Source of the DNA: Ariolimax columbianus | Taxonomy: Eukaryota > Mollusca > Gastropoda > Stylommatophora > Arionidae | Direction: 5' to 3' | Length of the DNA: 64,000 nt | Assembly (NCBI GenBank): GCA_036924085.1 | Contig: JAVGWX010000012.1 | Span: forward strand, 3,558,249-3,622,248 | Program-made: the position numbers and the translations under genes | The notes under the pieces: generated by a model | Told to the model about the DNA's origin: nothing | What the model saw: only the letters and a program-made list of their open reading frames with translations | Database searches by the model: none | Shown: piece by piece, positions 47,991-58,197 of the stretch | Layout: each line of letters opens with the position of its first letter | How positions within the stretch are numbered: the stretch's first letter is position 1

Positions 47991-48685
47991 TTCTAATCTC
48001 TGGTCGCGCTATGCTGATAATGGGGTATATTTTTTTCAGTTGGTGCAGGTTTTAGGCATCGAGTAATTATACGGCCTGTCTCATTTATTGTGAATGATTA
48101 GTAATAAAGTTTCATTGTATTGTGTTTTCTTTCAATTAGTATTGAAGTTAATTTGTTTGAGTCGGGTGAAGTGTGATTATAGTTAGTGCAGAGTCCTTTC
48201 ATCGTCGGTTACCGTAAGCTGAGCCCTGCTGCATATCACCCTAAAGAGCTCAAGAAACAGCCTAGCTCTGCCACAATTAGATAATGTTAGATAAGTTGCC
48301 AGGAAAATCCGTCATTTTTCGTCACCCTTATCCCTTATGTGAGAATAGGTCATCAGCCAACCCTCCAACCAGACTGTTTCTGTGCTATTTGTTCCAGTTA
48401 TTTTCAATTTCTCTCCGTCTTGATTCAATTGCTCTTTAGGTCTCTTTGTTTGTTGTTTGCGACCCACCTCTTTTTTATTTGCAGTCCGTTCTCTGTGGGT
48501 CCGATGTGGGTGCCTGGTGATACTGATCTATGGTAATGGCAGAGTTTGGTACACCCAGTGATACCCTATTCCTACGCTCTCCTGTTTCACCTGGCATTGT
48601 TCTCTGCTCTCCCATAAGCTTCCGTTGGAAATCTTCTGGAACCACTTGAAGCTCAGAACCTTCCTAATGGATTGGTTGATAACGC
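47991..48685. other. Intergenic stretch, unassigned
   Basis: AT-rich; no coding or RNA feature is supported. Confidence 0.4.
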
Positions 48686-48890
48686 CTTGTAATCTCTTAA
48701 TATTAGGTTCAGTCATCCGCCATGATTAGGTTCAGTCATCCGTCATGATTAGTTTCAGTCATCCGCCATGATTAGGTTCAGTCATCCGTCATGATTAGTT
48801 TCAGTCATCCACTATGATTAGGTTCAGTCATCCGCCATGATTAGGTTCAGTCATCCGCCATGATTAGGTTCAGTCATCCGCCATGATTAC
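48686..48890. repeat. 23-bp minisatellite
   Basis: Eight to nine units of 23 bp contain ATTAGGTTCAGTCATCCGCC. It is separated from the next array by about 25 bp. Confidence 0.93.
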
Positions 48891-48911
48891 ATTCCGTACT
48901 ACAGCATCGAC

Positions 48912-49339
48912 TTCCAATTGGAGTTAAGATCATTGGCTTGCTTACCAATCCAACAATTGGAGTTAAGATCTTTAGCTTGCTTATCAATCCAACAATTAGA
49001 GTTAAGATCTTTAGCTTGCTTACCAATCCAACAATTATAGTTAAGATCATTAGCTTGCTTACCAATCCAACAATTAGAGTTAAGATCTTTAGCTTGCTTA
49101 CCAATCCAACAATTGGGGTTAAGATCTTTACCTTGCTTACCAATCCAACAACTGGAGTTAAGATCTTTAGCTTGCTTACCAATCCAACAACTGGAGTTAA
49201 GATCTTTAGCTTGCTTACCAATCCAACAACTGGAGTTAAGATCTTTAGCTTGCTTACCAATCCAACAATTGGAGTTAAGATCTTTAGCTTGCTTACCAAT
49301 CCAACAATTGGAGTTAAGATCTTTAGCTTGCTTACCAAG
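48912..49339. repeat. 39-bp minisatellite
   Basis: Eleven units of 39 bp contain GGAGTTAAGATCTTTAGCTT and GCTTACCAATCCAACAA. The unit is a multiple of three and gives long ORFs on both strands, not taken as genes. Confidence 0.95.
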
Positions 49340-49550
49340 GTCGTAACTAACGTTTCGTTGTATTTACTTCCAGCTCGGAGTCTGAGGCATACATGTTTAT
49401 CGTGTCATCAACTATAAAACAAGCACCACAATAAATAGCACAGAAAATAAGAAAGCACTTTCACACTCTACAAATATAATCAAATTATGTGCATCGTTCT
49501 ACGCTCAGACGTGCGTACCCTGTACGTCCAGCTATTGTCATCCTGTTGGT

Positions 49551-49747
49551 TTAGAATCGAACCCAAGGATTCTTGGTCAATACGTGACAGATGCATGCAA
49601 TCACGAAGACGCATGCCCCAACAGTACTAAGGAAGAAGGAATATCCCAGATGCACTGTATAACTCACACGATATATTGCTTTGGCCTTTTCTAAGTCCCT
49701 TTGGACCGCGGTTGCCCACACGGTAATAGCAATCAGTATGCACGCAG
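49551..49747 (-). CDS. Tetraspan (claudin-like) paralogue B, terminal exon
   Basis: On the minus strand an acceptor (CTCTTTTCAG, ending 49748) is followed by two bases completing a codon (phase 1), then 64 residues and TAA (49551-49553). Residues CILIAITVWATAV finish a membrane segment. QRDLEKAKAIYRVSYTVHLG is a loop. YSFFLSTVGACVFVIACICH is the fourth segment and LTKNPWVRF the tail. Phase, length (197 against 173 nt) and layout match the last exon of the gene at 39000-39172. An open frame of 88 codons extends upstream only by reading into the intron. The earlier exons are not identified with confidence; a weak candidate lies near 51564-51680 on the same strand. Confidence 0.65.
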
Positions 49748-50799
49748 CTGAAAAGAGATATGAACACAACTTCAAGGTCAAGATAGTATCATAACAGAAA
49801 CAGCTGGCAGGGATCAAGTGTTTAGAGATTTTTGTTCTATTAAGCCAAGCCTAAATTATTTTGTGATGAGGGTTGGCCAGCTACCATCTTTGCTGTCTTT
49901 CATTATCTAACAGTTGGCCAGGTTCAAGTTATAGCTGGGTCAAATGAAGCGTGTCGGTGATTGGGATTGAACTGTGTAATTCTGCTGAGAAGAAAGGGTA
50001 TTTTCTATAAAGTTTTTTTCTATTTTATAACAAATTTTTCCTCTGAAGACAGTTTCTGAGAGGCGGGAATTAGACTTCAATTTGACCAGGGGATATATAG
50101 TAGATATAATTACCTCTGGGAAAACTCTGCACTCTAGAAGGCAGCACATGATGATGTTTTGATGAGAATGATGATGATATTAACGATGATGATGAGACGT
50201 CATAATCCCTTAAACTGTGAACTGGTTGCTCGTGGCGGCCCATTGCCTTCCAGACACGTCTTTCTCTCTTCGTATAAAGCGTGTTACCATAGAGGCATCG
50301 TGCTATTAGAGGGAAGGGTATGAACGGGTCTTTCAAGAATCCTCGAATGGGACAGCCTAGTCTGACAGGGTTCCAGGATCGTCACGCTTTGATAGGGACG
50401 TAGCATACACATGTGAGTCGGCCAACTCATCATTCATCAGTCAGTTATGCCAGCTCGTTTGTAATGACAGCACGTCTAGTGTTACCTGAGAGATTGTCGC
50501 AAAGGCGCATGGGTGCAACGTCCGCTGGTCGCATCTCTTCGCCATCCATGTGGATAACTGAGCCAAGAATGGACCAATCCAAAGAGTGGATTGGTGCAGC
50601 CAAAAGCATATACCACTCGCAGGTGGTTTCTACAGCTGCATATATAAGGCCCTAGCTGCTCTTCAACGGCTTAGTATGGCCCCTTTCCAAGGATCTGTTC
50701 GGCTTTCGAGGCCTTGCCTGGAGTAATACTCTCGCCGACAAAACTTCCGGAATCATTCGGGTCCGCAACCCCAGCACGATTTAGGTTTTCACAGTGAGA
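49748..50799. other. Intron or intergenic stretch upstream of paralogue B exon
   Basis: No further exon is recognised. There is a short ATGATGATG-rich patch at 50145-50195. Confidence 0.4.
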
Positions 50800-51522
50800 G
50801 CCTCAATAAGGTAAGCGTACATGTGGGGAGCCTTACCAAGGTAGGCTTACATGTGGGGATCCTCAATAAGGTAGGCTTACATGTGGGGAGACTTAATAAG
50901 GTAGGCTTACATGTGGGGAACCTCAATAAGGTAGGCTTACATGTGGGGAGCCTTAATAAGATAGGCTTACATGTGGGGAGCCTCAATAAGGTATGCTTAC
51001 ATGTGGGGAGCCTTACCAAGATAGGCTTACATTGGGGGGGGGGCATTAGAAAGGTAGGCTTACATGTGGAGAGCCTCGGCAAGGTAGGCTTACACGTAGG
51101 CAGCCTTAGAAAGGTAGGCGTACATGTGGGGAGCCTTAGAAAGGTAGGCTTACGTGTGGAGAGCCTCACCAATGTAGGCTTACATGTAGGCAGCTTAGAA
51201 AGGTAGGCTTACATGTGGATAGCCTCGGCAAGGTAGGCTTACACGTAGACAGCCTTAGAGAGGTAGGCTTACATGTGTAGAGCATCGGCAAGGTAGGCTT
51301 ACATGTGGGGAGCCTTAGAAAGGTAGGCTTACGTGTGGATAGCCTCACCAAGGTAGGCTTACATGTAGGCAGCTTTAGAAAGGTAGGCTTACATGTGGAG
51401 AGCCTCACCAAGTTAGGCTTACATGTAGGCAGCCTTAGAAAGGTAGGCTTACATGTGGAAAGCCTCACCAAGGTAGGCTCACAAGTAAGCAGCCTTAGAA
51501 AGGTAGGCTTACATGTGTTGAA
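50800..51522. repeat. 30-bp minisatellite
   Basis: About 24 units of 30 bp contain GGTAGGCTTACATGTGGGGA, then GCCTTAGAAA or GCCTCAATAA. The unit is a multiple of three and is open on both strands, giving long repeat ORFs that are artefacts. Confidence 0.95.
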
Positions 51523-51830
51523 AAGACAGCACATAGAACAGTGTGGTGTTCTCTCTGACATACCTCTACACCCCATGGTAGAAAAGGAGTGAGTAAACAG
51601 TATGTAGACAAATGCAATTGTAATGTTTGTTCGTAATGTACTAATGGTACCTATAGCTAGAGGAACGAATAGGACCACTACAACCATCCAAGCATATCAT
51701 AAATAAGAGTAATGTGGGTTATGTACGAGTCAGGCAAACTTATCTGGCCAGATTGACATATAGACTGCCACTGAAAGCGCTCTACGAATTTTAAAATAGG
51801 CTTATTTCAAGTGGGCACGAACTGCATCTG

Positions 51831-51950
51831 TGACAGAGGCATGTGTCCCGTGGGAGCTTAGAAAGAAGTGACAGAGGCATGTATCCCATGGGAGCTTAGA
51901 AAGAAGTGACAGAGTCATGTGTCCCTTGGGAACATAGAAAATGGTGGCAG
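51831..51950. repeat. 38-bp short tandem repeat
   Basis: Three units start TGACAGAG(G/T)CATGT at 51831, 51869 and 51907, spacing 38 bp. Confidence 0.9.
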
Positions 51951-52440
51951 AGTCATGACAAAATAGAGGACACGAAGGGAATCAAACACCGTTCCAGTCA
52001 ACTTGAACAGATAACTACAGAGATTTGACTTAAAGAGATGAATTGTGACGTCATTGTTCTGACCCGAAGGCATTATGAGATGTGTTTTTGCCATTTAATA
52101 GAAACGATAATAATAACAGTTTATTACCGAAACATTAGGAACTGGCCACGGTGAGGAAGACTTATGGGAGAGATGCCGCTCTTAAGTTGACCTGTTAGTT
52201 GCCCGTCGCAAGCAATCATACACACAACATCAGACGGTTTTATTTGTCTTGAAGATGTCACTTGCGTTGTATTTCGATTATTGTGTGAAACAAAACTGGC
52301 ATTGATCATCAACCTCACTCTCACGTCCCTAGCTACTTTGAACCAATGAAAGACTATCAATCGAGTCGAATAGAGGTAACTCATAATGCAGGCGCTCGTG
52401 CGATAGCATCGAAAAAGAAATAAATCATGTCTGACAAACT
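51951..52440. other. Intergenic stretch, unassigned
   Basis: No gene, RNA or transposon is recognised. Confidence 0.4.
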
Positions 52441-52508
52441 GAACATGGCATGATTCGAACCCGCAGCGTCTGGATTACGAAACGGACTTTCTACCTCTAG
52501 GCTAAAAG
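52441..52508 (-). mobile_element. tRNA-like SINE head
   Basis: On the minus strand TAGCCTAGAGGTAGAAAGTC (box A-like) and CTGCGGGTTCGAATCATGCC (box B) are correctly spaced for a tRNA-derived head. A CCGTTTCGTAATCCAG segment between them is anticodon-arm-like. No SINE body is delimited. It touches the 30-bp array. Confidence 0.5.
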
Positions 52509-52519
52509 TCAGGAGATAC

Positions 52520-53105
52520 AAATGTGAAGCTCAAGAGGGTCTAAGATTCATATGTGAAGTCCAAGAGGGTCTAAGATTCATATGTGAAGTTCACGAGGGA
52601 CTAAGATTCATATGTGAAGTCCAAGAGGGTATAAGATTCATATGTGGTCCAAGAGGGACTAAGATTCATATGTGGTCCAAGAGGGACTAAGTATCATATG
52701 TGAAGTCCAAGAGGGACTAAGATTCATATGTGAAGTCCAAGAGGGTCTAAGATTCATATGTGAAGTTCACGAGGGACTAAGATTCATATGTGAAGTTCAC
52801 GAGGGACTAAGATTCATATGTGAAGTCCAAGAGGGTCTAAGATTCATATGTGGTCCAAGAGGGACTAAGATTCATATGTGGTCCAAGAGGGTCTAAGATT
52901 CATATGTGAAGTACAAGAGTGTCTAAGATTCATATGTGGTCCAAGAGGGTCTAAGATTCATATGTGGTCCAAGAGGGACTAAGATTCATATGTGGTCCAA
53001 GAGGGTCTAAGATGCATTTGTGGTCTAAGAGGGTCTAAGATTCATATGTGGTCCAAGAGGGACTAAGATTCATATGTGGTCCAAGAGGGTCTAAGATTCA
53101 AATGT
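52520..53105. repeat. 30/26-bp minisatellite
   Basis: About 21 units of AAGATTCATATGTGAAGTCC plus AAGAGGGTCT. A 26-bp form lacking GAAG dominates the second half. Confidence 0.94.
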
Positions 53106-53191
53106 TAAGTCGAAGAGTGGTAAGATCTTCCGGAAATCATGTGTGTCTAAGATACATACGAAGCCCAGGAATGGCTAAGATCCACATTTGA

Positions 53192-53372
53192 GGAGGATTG
53201 ACTTAGACAAGTGAGGAGGACTGACTTAGACAAGTGAGGAGGACTGCCTTAGACATTAGGAGGACTGACTTAGACAAGTGAGGAGGACTGACTTAGATAA
53301 GTGAGGAGGACTGTATTAGACAAGTGAGGAGGCCTGCCTTAGACAAGTGAGGAGGACTAACTTAGACAAGTG
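53192..53372. repeat. 23-bp minisatellite
   Basis: About eight units contain GAGGAGGACTGACTTAGACA. Confidence 0.93.
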
Positions 53373-53481
53373 TGAATATGGAGGATTTGGCAGCCATTGG
53401 TAGTAGCCGCTATACCCTGATGTAGACATCGCATGTTAAAAGAAGATCTACAAGTTAAGTCCGTGTCTGCTACAGAACTAC

Positions 53482-53738
53482 TTATACAGGAACCATCGCA
53501 GCCGTAATGCTCGTCATATTTTTATAATTTTGTTTTATTGAAGAATACGATCTAGCCAAGATGATGGCCAACATAATCGATGTATCAATGAATATACCTG
53601 CGATGGCACTTGCTCCCCCTGAGTACTTTAAAGTGCCGTTGTCATTAGCCTTCCTGATATAGCTTCCATCCAAGACCAGAGAAAACACAACTATCAGGAC
53701 GGCTGTGATGCATAGGGCTGCTGCGATTTGGACTTCAA
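53482..53738 (-). CDS. Tetraspan (claudin-like) paralogue C, terminal exon
   Basis: On the minus strand an acceptor (TTATTACAG, ending 53739) is followed by two bases of a split codon (phase 1) and 84 residues to TAA (53482-53484). EVQIAAALCITAVLIVVFSL completes the third membrane segment. A polar loop follows (DGSYIRKANDNGTLKYSGG, with an N-linked glycosylation-like NGT). Then comes the fourth segment (AIAGIFIDTSIMLAIILA) and a 27-residue cytoplasmic tail. Phase and topology match the other two terminal exons. The 68-codon ORF from an internal Met is only part of it. Upstream exons would lie beyond 53741 and were not found. Confidence 0.65.
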
Positions 53739-53740
53739 CT

Positions 53741-54375
53741 GTAATAATGTTAACATGTCGATCATCTACACATTGTTAACATGTCGATCATCTACACATT
53801 GTTAACATGTCGATCATCTACACATTGTTAATATGTCGATCATCTACACATTGTTAATATGTCGATCATCTACACATTGTTAATATGTCGATCATCTACA
53901 CATTGTTAACATGTCGATCATCTACACATTGTTAACATGTCGATCATCTACACATTGTTAATATGTCGATCATCTACACATTGTTAATATGTCGATCATC
54001 TACACATTGTTAATATGTCGATCATCTACACATTGTTAACATGCCGATCATCTACACATTGTTAACATGTCGATCATCTACACATTGTTAATATGTCGAT
54101 CATCTACAAAATGTTAACAGGTCGGTCATCTACACAATGTTAACATGCCGATCATCTACACATTGTTAACATGTCGATCATCTACACATTGTTAACATGT
54201 CGATCATCTACACAATGTTAACATATCGGTCATCTACACAATGTTAACATGTCGGTCATCTACACAATGTTAACATGTCGGTCATCTGCCACAATATTAA
54301 CATACGATCATCTGCCACAATGTTAACATACGATCATCTGCCACAATGTTAACATACGATCATCTGCCATAAAGA
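53741..54375. repeat. 26-bp minisatellite
   Basis: About 24 units of 26 bp contain ATGTCGATCATCTACACATT. TTAACATG and TTAATATG versions are arranged in runs of three. The last units change to ATCTGCCACAATGTTAACAT. The array starts right at the paralogue C acceptor. Confidence 0.95.
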
Positions 54376-54460
54376 CAACATACAGTTATCTGCACATGGC
54401 ACAATGCCAGCTTAGATTATATCTGTACCAAAATGCTACTTGCTCAAACTGACTTGCCTT

Positions 54461-54586
54461 TCAAAGGGCCGAAGACTCTTCGAGAATCGGTGTGAGGATC
54501 ATGTCTTCTGTGTATTCTGGTTTACAGAATGGGCACATCTTCTTCAATGAAACACATCGTCTGATTATGTTGGGAAGTTCAAGCAA
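54461..54586 (-). CDS. Possible terminal exon with a Cys-rich motif
   Basis: On the minus strand, after a possible acceptor (TTACACTAG, ending 54587), 41 codons run to TGA (54461-54463). They contain CVSLKKMCPFCKPEYTED. The CPFC pair after an upstream Cys resembles half of a RING-like zinc site. The exon is too short to assign and the rest of the gene is not seen; it may be a chance ORF. Confidence 0.25.
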   Translation of the reverse strand: MLELPNIIRRCVSLKKMCPFCKPEYTEDMILTPILEESSAL

Positions 54587-54635
54587 CTAGTGTAACTATG
54601 TGCGTTTGATTAATCTGCCCCACAGAATATCAGTA

Positions 54636-56495
54636 GTTAGAGAGATATGTAGGGGGAGAGAGGTGTAGGGAGAGAGATATGTAGGGAGAGATATGTAGGG
54701 GGAGAGAGATGTAGGGAGAGATATTTAGGGGGAGAGAGATGTAGGGAGAGAGATATGTAGGGAGAGAGAGATGTAGGGGGAGAGAGATGTAGGGAGAGAG
54801 ATATGTAGGGAGAGATATGTAGGGGAGAGATATGTAGGGAGAGAGATGTAGGGGGAGAGAGATGTAGGGAGAGAGATATGTAGGGAGAGAGAGATGTAGG
54901 GGGGAGAGATGTACGGAGAGAGATATGTAGGGAGAGAGATGTAGGGGGGAGAGATGTAGGGAGAGAGAGATGTAGGGAGAGAGAGACATTGGTAGACAGA
55001 GATGAAGTGAGATAGAGAGAGATGTAGTGAGAGAGATATGTACTCAGAGGGATGTAGTGAGAAAGAGATGTAGTGAGAGAGATGTATTGAGAGAGATGTA
55101 GAGATAGAGAGAGAGATGTACTGAGAGAGCGAGAGAGATGTATCGAGAGAGAGAAAGAGAAGTAGTGACAGACAGAGGTAGGGTGAGGGATATGTAGTGA
55201 CAGAGAGAGAAATGTAGTGAGAGACAGATGTAGTGAGATAAAGTAAGATGCAGTGAGAGAAAGATGTAGTGAGAGAGATGTAGTGAGAGAGATGTAGTGA
55301 GAGAGATGTAGTGAGAGAGAGAGAGAGATGTAGAGAGAGAGAGAGAGATGTTGGAAGAGAGAGATGTAGTGAGAGAGATGTAGTGATAGAGAGATGTAGT
55401 GAGAGACATGTAGTGAGAGAGATGTAGTGAGAGAGAAATGTAGTGAGAGAGATGTAGTGAGAGAGAGACATGTAGGGAGCGAGAGATGTAGTGAGAAAGA
55501 GAGATGTGGGGAGAGAGAGATGTAGTAAGAGAGATGTAGTGAGAGAGATGTAGTGAGAGAGATTTAGTGAGAGAGAAAGAGATGTAGGGAGAGAGAGACA
55601 TGTAGGGAGAGAGAGTTGAAGTGAGAGAGATGTAGTGAGAGAGAAATGTATTGAGAGAGATTTAGTGAGAGAGAGATGTAGTGAGAGATATAGTGAGAGA
55701 GAGAGAGAGATGTAGTGAGAAAGATGTAGTGTGAGAGAGATGTAGTGAGAGAGATGTAGTGAGAGAGAGAGATGTAGTGAGAGAGATGTAGTGAGAGAGA
55801 TGTAGTCAGAGAGATGTAGTGAGAGAGAGAGATGTAGTGAGAGAGATGTAGTGTGGGAGAGATGTAGTGATATAGAGAGATGTAGTGAGAGAGAAAGATG
55901 TAATGAGAGAGATGTAGTGTGAGAGAGATGTAGTGATAGAAAGATGTAGTGAGAGAGAGAGAGAGATGTAGAGAGAGAGAGAGATGTTGGAAGAGAGAGA
56001 TGTAGTGAGAGAGATGTAGTGAGAGAGAGATGTAGTGAGAGAGAGATTTAGTGAGAAAGAGAGAGATGTGCAGTGAGAGATATAGTGAGAGAGAGATGTA
56101 GTAAGAGAGATGTAGTTTGAGAGAGATGTAGTGAGAGGTAGTGAGAGAGAGAGAGATGTTGTGAGAGAGATGTATTGTGAGAAATAGATGTAGGGAGAGA
56201 GAGATGTAGTGAGAGTGATAGATGTAGTGAGAGAGATGTAGTGTGAGAGAGATGTAGTGATAGAGAGATTAATGAGAGAGAGATGTAGTGAGAGAGATGT
56301 AGTGAGAGAGAGATGTAGTGAGAGAGAGATGTAGTGATAGAGAGATTAGTGAGAGAGAGATGTAGTGAGAGAGAGAGATGTAGTGAGAGAGAGATGTAGT
56401 GAGAGAGAGATGTAGTGAGAGAGAGATGTAGTGAGAGAGAGAGATGAAGGGAGAGAGAGATGTAGTGAGAGAGATGTAGTGAGAGAGAGGTGTAG
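54636..56495. repeat. GA-rich array with a GATGTAGTGAGAGA core
   Basis: This is 1.86 kb of AGAGAGATGTAGTGAG/AGAGATGTAGGGAG units of variable length (about 14-20 bp). The first third is GGG-type and the rest GTGA-type. Long minus-strand Leu-Ser-Tyr/His polymer ORFs are artefacts. Confidence 0.95.
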
Positions 56496-56497
56496 TG

Positions 56498-56825
56498 CCA
56501 CCCCCCCCCCTGCCACACAACATCAGCACCACTACCACACAACATCAGCCCACTACCACACACCAACAGCTCACTACCACACACCAACAGCTCACTACCA
56601 CACACCAACAGCCCACTACCACACACCAACAACCCACTACCACACACCAACAGCTCACTACCACACACCAACAGCTCACTACCATACACCAACAACCCAC
56701 TACCACACACCAACAGCTCACTACCACACACCAATAGCTCACTACCACACACCAACAGCTCACTACCACACACCAACAGCCCACTACCACACACCAACAT
56801 CCCACTACCACACACCAACACCAAT
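56498..56825. repeat. 21-bp minisatellite
   Basis: About 14 units of CACCAACAGCTCACTACCAC plus A, directly after a C run (56500-56509). It directly abuts the GA-rich array. Confidence 0.95.
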
Positions 56826-57534
56826 ACAAGAAAACATAAGTCACTGCCTCTTTAATTACACCTAATTACCCACACACTAAATTAGAAAATCAATCAATTT
56901 ACTAAGAACATTTCTGCTACTGTATCTGTAACTTCGGGTAAAAAAATGACTGACAGCTGGATTAGGCGGGCCAGGTTAATAAGTGGGACTAGGATTGGCC
57001 ATCTGAGATGTTAAATTGTGCACCCTACTACATCACGCAGGCCACGTGGACTGGATTTTAACAGCATCTCAGAACTGTTGCGGACCGGGAGAATGACATT
57101 ATCCAATCAAAACATAGTTTTGTGATGGTCTAGCGCAATCTTAAATCTGCCCAGTGCCCTGGCTGTCAAAGGGAAGTAATCCAAACATGTGTGGTTAAAC
57201 GGCGGGAGTATCTATATTAAGGTAACGCGCATGCAAGGAAATATTTTAGAACAGGTCCACCTAGTTGTGTACATTTTCTTGCCTTCTGTCCTTTAACTGC
57301 CTTGGCTATTGCTGTACACAAATATATGGAATGACAGTCATTTCTTCAAAGATGAACATTTGCTCTACTAATGTCAAATTGTCACCCTGTCGCCCCTGCT
57401 CGATATCCGCACAACTAAGCTTCACCTCAGCTTCCTGCTGCAACCGTTTGGATCACATGTGTAACACAATAAAGGATCAAAATGAACGAAACTTCAACGA
57501 TTCAACAATATTAGAACAAGAAATCAGGTCCAGC
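56826..57534. other. Intergenic stretch, unassigned
   Basis: No gene is recognised. A 102-codon plus-strand ORF (57265-57573) has no family features and runs into the LINE fragment. Confidence 0.4.
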
Positions 57535-57689
57535 CAATTACAGACCGGTGAGTTTAACGAGCATAGTCTGTAAAATGTTAGAGTCGATCTTAAAAGAAAA
57601 CATTGTAATACATTTAGACATATTTAATCTAATTAGAAATATTCAGCATAGGTTTACTAGAGGAAGATCGTGCTTAACCAATCTATGAA

Positions 57690-58080
57690 AATTCAGATCA
57701 GGTCAGGTCAGGTCATCGCGTAACCGGTGAGGTCTTTGTGGCATACATGAAGACATCCTCACAACACCACGTCACCCTTCTCTGTCAGAGGCCGGTGTCT
57801 GTGCCTCTTCTGGTCGGAGATTGGTCCATTCTGTTATGTTGTCCTCTCACCTCTTTTTAGAACGACCTCTTCGTCGTCTGCCTTGTACCTTTCCGCGGAC
57901 GATCGTATTTGCAAGACCATTTTATCTCGATATGTGATGTTACCAAGCGAGTTGATCTCGATATGTGATGTTACCAAGCGAGTTGATCTCGATATGTGAT
58001 GTTACCAAGCTAGTTGATCTCGATATGTGATGTTACCAAGCGAGTTTCCTTCTTCGTACAGTTGCCAAGAGGTCTTCAAA
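57690..58080 (-). mobile_element. 5'-truncated LINE 3' end with AGGTC tail
   Basis: On the minus strand the text is the C-terminus of a LINE ORF in broken frames: a basic GRxRRGR-like region, EEAQTPASDREG-like codons near 57790, and an LTGYAMT end. It finishes in GACCT repeats (AGGTCAGGTCAGGTC on the plus strand, 57702-57716). It contains a 31-bp tandem repeat (57944-58045). The 13-bp duplication marks retrotransposition into the CR1-like fragment. Confidence 0.65.
57944..58045. repeat. 31-bp minisatellite within a LINE 3' end
   Basis: Three to four units contain GATCTCGATATGTGATGTTA. On the minus strand the unit reads LGNITYRDQ, so it is duplicated LINE coding sequence. Confidence 0.88.
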
Positions 58081-58120
58081 TGGCCTATGAGAATTCATGG
58101 AGGAGGTTACCAAAATGATA

Positions 58121-58197
58121 ATGCAACCCGTCACTAAACGTCCTTTTCAGGGCGCACAAAAGAGTAAACCTATTCATTGTGGACATTCGAAACAACA
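58121..58197 (-). repeat. Dispersed repeat shared with 118-195
   Basis: Reverse complement of this segment matches 118-195 (TTGTTTCGAATG, AATAGGTTTACTCTTTTGTG, GTGACGGGTTGCA). It adjoins the end of the CR1-like fragment. The class is unknown. Confidence 0.6.

Larger units (their letters stand above)
57535..58119 (+). pseudogene. CR1-like LINE RT fragment, interrupted
   Basis: Positions 57535-57685 encode YRPVSLTSIVCKMLES and FNLIRN...FTRGRSCLTNL, the same block as 6365-6520 in the CR1-like element of region 1. It resumes at about 58084-58119 with EFMEEVTKM. The interruption (57690-58080) is a minus-strand LINE 3' end. The sequences CTATGAAAATTCA and CTATGAGAATTCA flank it as a 13-bp target duplication with one mismatch. 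Confidence 0.75.

Noticed and set aside
47577..47996. 139-codon plus-strand ORF
   Set aside because: It lies opposite a recognisable LINE C-terminus on the minus strand.
48686..49339. Regular repeats that could suggest a CRISPR array
   Set aside because: Units are directly adjacent with no unique spacers, and the window is eukaryotic.
54630..56824. Leu-Ser-Tyr/His polymer ORFs and Val-Val-Cys polymer ORFs
   Set aside because: Translations of the GA-rich array and the 21-bp minisatellite.
57265..57573. 102-codon plus-strand ORF with a Cys-rich start
   Set aside because: No family features, and its end runs into the CR1-like fragment.
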